From Candidatus Latescibacterota bacterium (GTDB taxonomy: Bacteria > Latescibacterota > UBA2968 > UBA8231), in NCBI GenBank assembly GCA_022820485.1, contig JAJEFJ010000096.1, forward strand, positions 62,001 to 126,000: a stretch of 64,000 nt of DNA, in the 5' to 3' direction. The position numbers were made by a program, and so were the translations under genes. Within the stretch, counting starts at the first letter, position 1; every line of letters begins with the position of its first letter. Shown here piece by piece: positions 26,199-32,290 of the stretch. The notes under the pieces are model-generated. The model searched no databases. It had not been told where the DNA came from and saw nothing but the letters and a program-made list of their open reading frames with translations.

Positions 26199-27871
26199 GC
26201 GTTGTCTTCCTCAACTACAACACCCGCGACCTGACCCGCCAGGCCCTCAGTTCTGTACTCGCAGCAGCCGAAGGCTTAGAGGTGGAGATATTCGTCGTTG
26301 ACAATGCCTCGGCAGATGGTAGCGCCGATATGGTAGCCGAGGAGTTCCCGCAGGTGAAGCTCATTTGCAATGAGACCAATGTGGGTTTTGCGGCAGGCAA
26401 CAACGTGGCCCTGCGGCAGGTGACTGGAGAATACGCGCTGCTGATCAACACCGATACCATTGTGCGCCGAGATGCGTTGCGCACGATGGTGGAGTTCTTG
26501 GACGCGCACCCGGAAGCCGGAGCCTGCGGGTGCAAAATCCTCGACCCAGACGGTACCTTGCAACTCGACAGCCGCCGCGGTTTTCCTACGCCGTTGGCTG
26601 CCTTCTGCAAAATGTCGGGCCTGAGCCGCCTCTTCCCCAAGCACCCGCTCATCGCCCACTACCACATGACGTATCTCGACCCCGAACAGACGGCCGAGGT
26701 CGAGGTGCTGTCCGGGTCCTGCATGATGGTGAGAAAGGCGGCCATGGACCAAGTCGGCCTACTCGACGAGGACTACTTCATGTACGGCGAGGACATCGAC
26801 TGGTGCTATCGCTTCCACCAAGCTGGCTGGAAGATCTACTACGTGCCGACGACCGAGATCATCCATTTCCGCGGCGAGAGCGGCCGGGGGACGCCCCTGA
26901 AAATTCTCTATCGCAAGAGCCAAGCCATGTCGATTTTTGTCAACAAGCACATGGCGCGGCGCTACCGCTTCTTCCCGCTGTGGCTCTTGCAAGTAGGCAT
27001 TGCCCTGCACGGGACGTTCCGCTTCCTCGCCCGGGCGGGCCGCGCCTTGGCCATGCCGCTGATCGACGCTGGCTTAGTGCTCTGCGGCTTAAAGCTGGGA
27101 TTAGCGGTGCGCTACCACCAAGAACTGGTGCCCTTCATCTATCGCATTGAGCAGGCTGGCAGTCTCCTTGGCCTCGCCGCTCAGCCAACGCGCTGGCTGG
27201 TGCCGCCTCCGTATTCGGATTTGCAATGGGCTGCTGTGTACGGCGCTTCGACCTTGGTCTGGCTATTGGCGTTTTACATGTCGGGCCTGTACGACCGCCG
27301 CCGCTACTCGGTGGCGTGGTCGGTAGTGGGGGTGACGCTGGGGTTTGCCTTCATCGTGATGCTGGTTTTCTTCTTTAAGGCATACAACTTCTCGCGGCTG
27401 GCCGCGGTCGCGGCGTGGTTTTGCAACGCGGTGTTAATTGCCGGTTGGCGCTTCGTCGCGCGTTGGTTTTTGCACCAGCGCGGCCGCGAGGGCCGGTTGC
27501 GCACCCTACTGGTGGGAACCGATGCGGTCGCAGTGGATTTCGTCGAACAGCTAGAGCGGGCGGGTATGGCTCACTGCAATCTGATCGGCGTGGTGGGAGA
27601 GACCCCTCAGCAGCACGGTCGTCCGCTGGCCGGTCGCCCAGTGGTCGGCCACGCTGGCGAGTTAGAGGAGTTAGTGAGTGATTTTGCCATTGATCACCTC
27701 GTATTCACCCCGAGCGCTATGGCATCGTTCTTGGAGCGGCCGGTGCGGTCGCAGGGGGCGCGTGATTTGCGCATTAGTATGGTCCCGATTGCGTTTGCCG
27801 AGATGGTTGCCGACCGTAGCGCACACGACTCTGCGCCCCTGCCGCTCGAGGAAATTAAAGTGGGTAATTGA
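26189..27871 (+). CDS. GT2 glycosyltransferase fused to a membrane/CoA_binding_3 module
   Basis: Residues 1-250 are a rhamnosyltransferase-like GT2 domain: VVFLNYNTRDLTRQALSSVL, VVDNASADGS, INTDTIVRRDA (DxD region) and GEDIDWCYRFHQAGWKIYYVP. From about 260 to 430 there are several membrane segments, then a Rossmann-like domain (LRTLLVGTDAVAVDFVEQL, about 440-550) resembling the N-terminal half of polyprenyl-phosphate sugar-1-phosphate transferases (WbaP/WcaJ). The catalytic C-terminal bacterial sugar transferase domain is absent; the protein ends soon after. It starts with GTG at 26189, overlapping the previous gene by 10 bp. Likely acts in surface glycan assembly. Confidence 0.8.
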   Translation: MRLSVVFLNYNTRDLTRQALSSVLAAAEGLEVEIFVVDNASADGSADMVAEEFPQVKLICNETNVGFAAGNNVALRQVTGEYALLINTDTIVRRDALRTMVEFLDAHPEAGACGCKILDPDGTLQLDSRRGFPTPLAAFCKMSGLSRLFPKHPLIAHYHMTYLDPEQTAEVEVLSGSCMMVRKAAMDQVGLLDEDYFMYGEDIDWCYRFHQAGWKIYYVPTTEIIHFRGESGRGTPLKILYRKSQAMSIFVNKHMARRYRFFPLWLLQVGIALHGTFRFLARAGRALAMPLIDAGLVLCGLKLGLAVRYHQELVPFIYRIEQAGSLLGLAAQPTRWLVPPPYSDLQWAAVYGASTLVWLLAFYMSGLYDRRRYSVAWSVVGVTLGFAFIVMLVFFFKAYNFSRLAAVAAWFCNAVLIAGWRFVARWFLHQRGREGRLRTLLVGTDAVAVDFVEQLERAGMAHCNLIGVVGETPQQHGRPLAGRPVVGHAGELEELVSDFAIDHLVFTPSAMASFLERPVRSQGARDLRISMVPIAFAEMVADRSAHDSAPLPLEEIKVGN

Positions 27872-27882
27872 GTCGAGCGGTG

Positions 27883-27911
27883 TTGATTTTTTGCCTTTAT
27901 TTACGTATTGT
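27883..27911 (+). promoter_or_regulatory. Candidate promoter for the ABC exporter operon
   Basis: TTGATT (27883-27888), 17-bp spacer, TATTGT (27906-27911), followed by a GGGAGA ribosome binding site and the ATG at 27941. The short gap after the glycosyltransferase gene is AT-rich. Predicted from consensus only. Confidence 0.4.
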
Positions 27912-27940
27912 GAACGCGAGCATTTGCCGGGAGAATAACT

Positions 27941-28642
27941 ATGACTGAAAGGCGTTTGGCAGGCGGTCGGGAGATCGTGCTGCCGATGAGCAAAGCAGTG
28001 GAAATTAGTTTTCGCAGCCTGAAAATTCGCTTTGGCCGCTCGCTGATCACCACCAGCGGCGTGATTCTGGCCATTGCCTTTTTAATGTCGGTGTGGAGCA
28101 ACAACGAAATTGTCAGTAGCCTGCGGAACGCGGACAAAAGCGAGATCAACTTGCTGTTGCAAAAAAACGGCATTGAGACCGGCATCACCGAGGACGGCGA
28201 TGCTTCTGCGGAGGCTGCAGGTCGCCTACAGGAAGAGCGATCCAAGCAGACTTGGCTCATCAGTCTCTCGCTCTTAGTCTGCGTCGTCGGCATTGCCAAC
28301 GCCATGTTGATGTCGGTGACCGAGCGGTTCCGCGAAATCGGCACCATGAAGTGCCTCGGGGCCTTGGACACCTTTATCGTCAAGCTCTTCCTGCTCGAAT
28401 CGACTTTTCAGGGGTTGGCAGGGACTTCGGCGGGGATCCTCATTGGCTTTGCGCTGACGCTGGGGTTGGCCCTGCTCGATTACGGCGGCTACACGTTCAC
28501 TTATTTCCCCCTGACCGGCATCGCCGAATCGGCTGGCTACGCCTTGGTGGTGGGGACCCTGCTTTCGCTGGTCGGTGCCATGTTGCCGGCGTACCGCGCG
28601 GCCAAGATGGAGCCGGTCGAGGCCATGCGTTCCGACACTTGA
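27941..28642 (+). CDS. Small FtsX/MacB-type ABC transporter permease
   Basis: Membrane subunit of a MacB/LolCE-type system, paired with the ATPase gene 21 bp downstream. There is one N-terminal helix (ITTSGVILAIAFLMSVW), a periplasmic part of only about 70 residues, and then three helices, with the FtsX-family segment ANAMLMSVTERFREIGTMKCLGA and the typical ending LPAYRAAKMEPVEAMRSD. Normal MacB permeases carry a periplasmic domain of about 200 residues, so this one is reduced (233 aa). The ATG at 27941 has GGGAGA upstream; an in-frame ATG at 27986 is the alternative. Substrate unknown; such systems work mechanically rather than by a channel. Confidence 0.85.
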   Translation: MTERRLAGGREIVLPMSKAVEISFRSLKIRFGRSLITTSGVILAIAFLMSVWSNNEIVSSLRNADKSEINLLLQKNGIETGITEDGDASAEAAGRLQEERSKQTWLISLSLLVCVVGIANAMLMSVTERFREIGTMKCLGALDTFIVKLFLLESTFQGLAGTSAGILIGFALTLGLALLDYGGYTFTYFPLTGIAESAGYALVVGTLLSLVGAMLPAYRAAKMEPVEAMRSDT

Positions 28643-28663
28643 TTCCTTAGAGGAGATTCTGAA

Positions 28664-29437
28664 ATGACCGAAACCGCCCCGGGCGAGGTCGCTGTCCAAG
28701 AAGAAGCGGAAAAACGCACTGTAGTACGGACCCAGCAGGTAAAGAAAATTTACTTGATGGGCGAGATTGAGGTTCACGCCCTGCGCGGGGTGGACATGGA
28801 GATCTACACCGGCGAGTACCTGTCGATCATGGGGCCTTCGGGCTCGGGCAAGAGCACCTTCTTCAACATGGTCGGCGGCCTCGACAAGCCCTCGGAGGGC
28901 AAGGTGTACATCGACGAGGTGGACGTCGCCCAACTCGACGCGTATGAGTTGGCTTGGCTGCGCTGCCGCAAGATCGGCTACATCTTCCAGTCGTTCAACT
29001 TGATCCCGGTGATGACCGCGCTCGAAAACGTTACCTTGCCGATGGTTTTCGCTGGCCTGACCAGCGACGAGGCCCGCGACAAGGGCATGGAGCTTTTGGG
29101 CAAGGTGGGCCTTGGCGAGCGGCACTCGCACAAGCCCAACGAGCTTTCGGGTGGCCAGCAGCAGCGCGTGGCCGTCGCCCGCGCCTTGGCCAACGACCCA
29201 GCCGTCGTCCTCGCCGACGAGCCGACGGGGAATCTGGACCTGCGCACCGGCACTGAAATCATCGAATTGCTCAAAGAGATGAACGAGCATTCCGGTGTGA
29301 CCGTCATCTCGGCGACCCACGACCACAAGATGCTCAGCGTCTCCGACCGCGTGGTGTGGGTCAAGGACGGCCAAGTCGATCACGTGCGCAATCGCGAAGA
29401 CCTAGATATCGAAGTAACCCACGTAGAAGGCGAGTAG
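28664..29437 (+). CDS. ABC transporter ATP-binding protein (LolD/MacB family)
   Basis: Energises the upstream FtsX-like permease. All ABC motifs are present: Walker A GPSGSGKST, Q-loop YIFQSFNLIPVMTALENV, signature LSGGQQQRVAVARAL, Walker B VVLADEPTGNLD, and the H-loop ISATHDHKML. The N-terminal 20 residues are acidic and extend beyond the usual start; GAGGAG precedes the ATG at good distance. The sequence QQVKKIYLMGEIEVHALRGVDMEIYTGEY is typical of the LolD/MacB clade. Length 257 aa. The stop shares a base with the GTG of the next gene. Confidence 0.93.
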   Translation: MTETAPGEVAVQEEAEKRTVVRTQQVKKIYLMGEIEVHALRGVDMEIYTGEYLSIMGPSGSGKSTFFNMVGGLDKPSEGKVYIDEVDVAQLDAYELAWLRCRKIGYIFQSFNLIPVMTALENVTLPMVFAGLTSDEARDKGMELLGKVGLGERHSHKPNELSGGQQQRVAVARALANDPAVVLADEPTGNLDLRTGTEIIELLKEMNEHSGVTVISATHDHKMLSVSDRVVWVKDGQVDHVRNREDLDIEVTHVEGE

Positions 29438-30225
29438 TGCTGCCGACCTACCCGGCCGCCTTCTGGGTTTGCGCGGTGGGGGCAGTGTTATTGATGGGGG
29501 TGGCCAAAGCCGGTTTTGGCGGTGGCATCGGCATTTTGGCCACCCCGCTTTTAGCGCTGACGGTTTCGGTGGCGGACGCGGTGGCCTTGTTGTTGCCGCT
29601 GTTGATTGCCTGCGATGTGTTTGCCGTCCGGCACTACCGCCGCACCTTCGACAAAACGAGTGTCAAACGGCTCCTGCCTGGTTCCGCTTTGGGGATCGGC
29701 GCGGGGGCCTTTTTTTTCGGGTACTTTAGTCAGCACGAGCGCGTTCTAGAGATGGGCTTGGGCTGCTTGGCCTTGCTGTTTGTCGCGTTCCAGTTCGGGC
29801 GGGCGGCGATTGTCGGGGCTGTGCGGAAGCAGCGTCCGGGAACGCTCGCCGGCGTGCTGATGGGCGCGACCTCGGGCTTTACCTCGACGATTGCCCACGC
29901 TGGCGCACCGCCGGTGGTCATTTACCTGCTGCCGCAGCAGCTACCGCGCCACGTGTTTGTCGGCACCACGGTCATCTTCTTTGCCATGCTCAACTTGCTC
30001 AAACTGCCGCCCTATTGGGGCTTGGGGCTTTTTCACGCCGACATTTTTAAGACGACGTTGCTGTTGGCTCCGCTGGCGTACGCCGGGGTGAAGGTGGGCG
30101 TGTTCTTGCTCCAGCGATTTAGCGATTTGTGGTTTAATAGGCTGGTGTATGGGATGTTGCTGGCGACGGCGTTGCAGTTGATTACTGGAGATAATTTACT
30201 GGAGGGGATGCTTGGTGGACGATAG
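29437..30225 (+). CDS. TauE/SafE-family (DUF81) membrane permease
   Basis: Proteins of this family export sulfite, sulfoacetate or similar organic anions. The 262-residue protein has about eight helices in two related halves; each half begins with a Gly-rich segment (GVAKAGFGGGIGILATPLLAL in the first, GVLMGATSGFTSTIAHAGAPP in the second), which is the family pattern. I start it at the GTG 29437, which overlaps the last base of the ATPase stop codon; longer frames upstream only read through the ATPase gene. The overlap suggests co-transcription with the ABC genes, but a functional link is not evident. Confidence 0.85.
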   Translation: MLPTYPAAFWVCAVGAVLLMGVAKAGFGGGIGILATPLLALTVSVADAVALLLPLLIACDVFAVRHYRRTFDKTSVKRLLPGSALGIGAGAFFFGYFSQHERVLEMGLGCLALLFVAFQFGRAAIVGAVRKQRPGTLAGVLMGATSGFTSTIAHAGAPPVVIYLLPQQLPRHVFVGTTVIFFAMLNLLKLPPYWGLGLFHADIFKTTLLLAPLAYAGVKVGVFLLQRFSDLWFNRLVYGMLLATALQLITGDNLLEGMLGGR

Positions 30226-30260
30226 ACCTTGCGCCTCAAAATCGTGACGCACGGACAGTT

Positions 30261-30701
30261 TCAGAGTGTCTGTAGTTCCCTTATCGCATTTATTACATTA
30301 ACGGCTTCGCCCGGCGCGACGATGGGTATGCGGTTGTGTTCCTTCAGAGAAAGGAGGTGCTGGTCGCCGGAGACGATGAGACACCCTTGATTTTCGACGG
30401 CCAATGCCAAAAAGAGATCGTCGGCTGGATCTTCGGCAATGACCGGGGGGATAGATGTAGGAGGGGGTACGTAGGTCACCAAGTTCATCAGATAGGCGAG
30501 TATCTGCCCAGGCGAAGTATCAAGTGCTGAGATTCTTCGAGAAAACTTGGGATACTCAATCACCCGTTTTGCTTCCGCCACAGCCGCCTCGCAGCTAATA
30601 ATTTCCAACATGCCATCGCGGCCCCATTTAAGTAGTTGGTTGGGCGGGCCATCCCATAACAGACCAGAAACGAGCACATTAGTGTCTAGGACGACTCTCA
30701 T
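30261..30701 (-). CDS. PIN-domain toxin (COG1569-type)
   Basis: Putative metal-dependent RNase toxin of a type II toxin-antitoxin system. PIN-domain acidic residues are visible: Asp6 in MRVVLDTNVLVSGLLW, Glu near residue 43 (AVAEAKRVIEYPKF), and Asp in AEDPADDLFLALAVE plus the late SGDQHLL. The pattern fits the VapC-like subgroup usually annotated as putative toxin component, PIN family. Length 146 aa. Its ATG overlaps the antitoxin stop by 4 bp (30698-30701), so the antitoxin is translated first. Convergent with the TauE gene. Target RNA unknown. Confidence 0.88.
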   Translation of the reverse strand: MRVVLDTNVLVSGLLWDGPPNQLLKWGRDGMLEIISCEAAVAEAKRVIEYPKFSRRISALDTSPGQILAYLMNLVTYVPPPTSIPPVIAEDPADDLFLALAVENQGCLIVSGDQHLLSLKEHNRIPIVAPGEAVNVINAIRELQTL

Positions 30702-30934
30702 CTAGCGCGGCGGAGCTGGTGGACAATACGAGAGATTTCTTCGAGCGAGGGCTGAGTAGAATCCGCTACGGCAGCGGCCCGGTCGAGCAGGTCGGATGGA
30801 CTATCTTCAAAAGCGACGACCTTAAACAGCGGCTTGGATCGCTTGACGACGACGATTTCGCGCCATTGCTCCAAGTATTCGGCAATGCGCGGCAATTGTT
30901 GGCGAAATTCCTTTGCGCTCAAGTATTTGGCCAT
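30698..30934 (-). CDS. Phd/YefM-type antitoxin
   Basis: Partner of the PIN toxin; should bind DNA through its N-terminus and neutralise the toxin through its C-terminus. The 78-residue protein has the Phd-like N-terminal pattern (LSAKEFRQQLPRIAEYLEQWREIVVVKRSKPLFKVV) with the strand-containing segment that ends in KxVA. The C-terminal helical part (PSLEEISRIVHQLRRAR) would wrap the toxin. It precedes and overlaps the toxin gene, the usual order for autoregulated pairs. A promoter with palindromic elements lies just upstream. Confidence 0.8.
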   Translation of the reverse strand: MAKYLSAKEFRQQLPRIAEYLEQWREIVVVKRSKPLFKVVAFEDSPSDLLDRAAAVADSTQPSLEEISRIVHQLRRAR

Positions 30935-30951
30935 GAGAAATCTCCAGTGTG

Positions 30952-31001
30952 AAGTTTAACTTTAAGTAACTTTAGTATAAATTCTGCCGCCAAAAAATCA
31001 A
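30952..31001 (-). promoter_or_regulatory. Promoter with overlapping palindromes (likely autoregulatory operator) of the TA pair
   Basis: Minus strand: TTGATT (30996-31001), 16-bp spacer, TATACT (30974-30979). Between the -10 box and the antitoxin start there are two adjacent short palindromes: AAGTT-T-AACTT (30952-30962) and AAGT-A-ACTT (30964-30972). The TAACTTTA element recurs at 30957 and 30967, a 10-bp spacing, which would place two antitoxin dimers on the same face of the helix. Predicted from symmetry and position. Confidence 0.5.
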
Positions 31002-31206
31002 GCTAGTCGCCGAGTGGGGGCAGAGCCTTGCAATAGACCTCGGCTGCTGAGGCGAAGGCATTGTTGGCGCATACCGAGGCGGAGGGGCACTGGGCGAACA
31101 CGATTCATACAAAGCGCGACGGCCTTGATATGGGTTTGACGGCAATTGGGGACGAGTCCTTATTGTGCCTACTATTCAGGTATAAATCATTCAGGGAGAT
31201 GAAAAA

Positions 31207-31329
31207 ATGGCAAAGACAAAGCGCGTCGTACAGAAGGCACCTAAAAAGGGAAAGACAAAGATGTCCACTATTAAAAAGGCGGTTGCCAGTGTCAAGGAAG
31301 CTAGGCCGCAACCTCCCAAGGATAGATAA
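31207..31329 (+). CDS. Lysine-rich 40-residue microprotein
   Basis: A short open frame that is well supported by its ribosome binding site: GGGAGA at 31193-31198, 8 nt before the ATG. The product begins MAKTKRVVQKAPKKGKTKMS and has about eleven Lys and three Arg in 40 residues with almost no acidic residues, so it is highly basic and probably disordered or nucleic-acid binding. It ends 3 bp before the start of the Tat-exported aldo/keto reductase, so they are likely co-transcribed. I do not recognise a family; histone-H1-like tails or ribosome-associated peptides have a similar composition. Confidence 0.5.
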   Translation: MAKTKRVVQKAPKKGKTKMSTIKKAVASVKEARPQPPKDR

Positions 31330-31332
31330 GCA

Positions 31333-32286
31333 ATGAACGATAGACCTTACTCCCGCCGCACTTTCCTCAAGCTCTCGACCGCGGCCGCCGCCGGCCTTTC
31401 CATAAGTGCCGCTCCTAACCACCGCGACATGCCCCACCGAATCTTGGGCCGCACAGGCGAAGCTGTTTCTCTACTCGGCTTGGGCGGCGCGCACGTGGCC
31501 GACCACGGCAACATGGAGGAGCAGGCGGCCATCGCCTTGATGCACGCGGCCATCGACGAGGGGATCAACTTCTTCGACAATGCTTGGGGCTACTCCAACG
31601 GTGCGAGCGAGATACGCATGGGCAAGGTGTTGAGCGGTGGTTATCGCGACCGCGTATTTCTAATGACTAAGGACGCGAGCCGTCATCCCAAGCGGGCGAT
31701 TGCCCACCTCGAAGAGAGCTTGCGCCGACTGCAGACCGACGTGATTGATCTGTGGCAGTTTCACAGTATCAGACAGCCCGACGATATAGAGCGGATTTAC
31801 GAGCGGGGCCTGTTAGAGGCCGTGCTCAAGGCCAAAGAGGAGGGCAAGATCCGCTACATTGGCTTCACCGGCCATACCTTGCCTGCTCTGCACGTGGAGA
31901 TGATCGAGCGCGGCTTTGCTTGGGACGCCACGCAAATGCCGATCAACGTGTTCGACCCGCACTACCTCAGCTTTGTCGAGCAGGTGCTGCCGCTCGCAGT
32001 AAAAAAGAACATCGGGGTCATTGCCATGAAGACCTTGGGAGGTAGGCCCGAAGCGATCCTCGCAACAGGTGTGGCGACCGCGGCAGAGTGCCTGCGCTAC
32101 GCCATGAGCCTGCCGGTGGCTACCGTGTGTTCCGGGATGGATTCGCTGGAAAAGTTGCGGCAGAATGTGGACATTGCCCGCCAGTTCGCGCCCTTGGCCG
32201 ACGACGAGCGACTTGCGCTGTTGTCGCGCACGGAAGCGCTAGGGATGCAGGGCACACACGAGTCGTACAAGGCTCGCCAGCCCTGA
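31333..32286 (+). CDS. Tat-exported aldo/keto reductase
   Basis: NAD(P)-dependent oxidoreductase of the aldo/keto reductase family. It carries an N-terminal twin-arginine signal (YSRRTFLKLSTAAAAGLSI, about residues 6-24), so it is predicted to be exported folded, with cofactor. Catalytic elements: Asp and Tyr in FFDNAWGYSNGASEIRMG, Lys in FLMTKDASR, and His in DLWQFHSI. The region KKNIGVIAMKTLGGR is typical of the bacterial subgroup with Tat signals. Length 317 aa. Preceded by the Lys-rich microprotein and followed within 5 bp by a subtilase. Substrate unknown. Confidence 0.85.
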   Translation: MNDRPYSRRTFLKLSTAAAAGLSISAAPNHRDMPHRILGRTGEAVSLLGLGGAHVADHGNMEEQAAIALMHAAIDEGINFFDNAWGYSNGASEIRMGKVLSGGYRDRVFLMTKDASRHPKRAIAHLEESLRRLQTDVIDLWQFHSIRQPDDIERIYERGLLEAVLKAKEEGKIRYIGFTGHTLPALHVEMIERGFAWDATQMPINVFDPHYLSFVEQVLPLAVKKNIGVIAMKTLGGRPEAILATGVATAAECLRYAMSLPVATVCSGMDSLEKLRQNVDIARQFAPLADDERLALLSRTEALGMQGTHESYKARQP

Positions 32287-32290
32287 CGCC

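Noticed and set aside
28274..29383. 369-codon minus-strand frame opposite the ABC permease and ATPase
   Set aside because: Typical antisense of an ABC ATPase gene in GC-rich DNA; the plus-strand genes carry all family motifs.
31061..31336. 91-codon plus-strand frame overlapping the Lys-rich microprotein
   Set aside because: No ribosome site, mixed composition, and it overlaps the better supported 40-codon frame.
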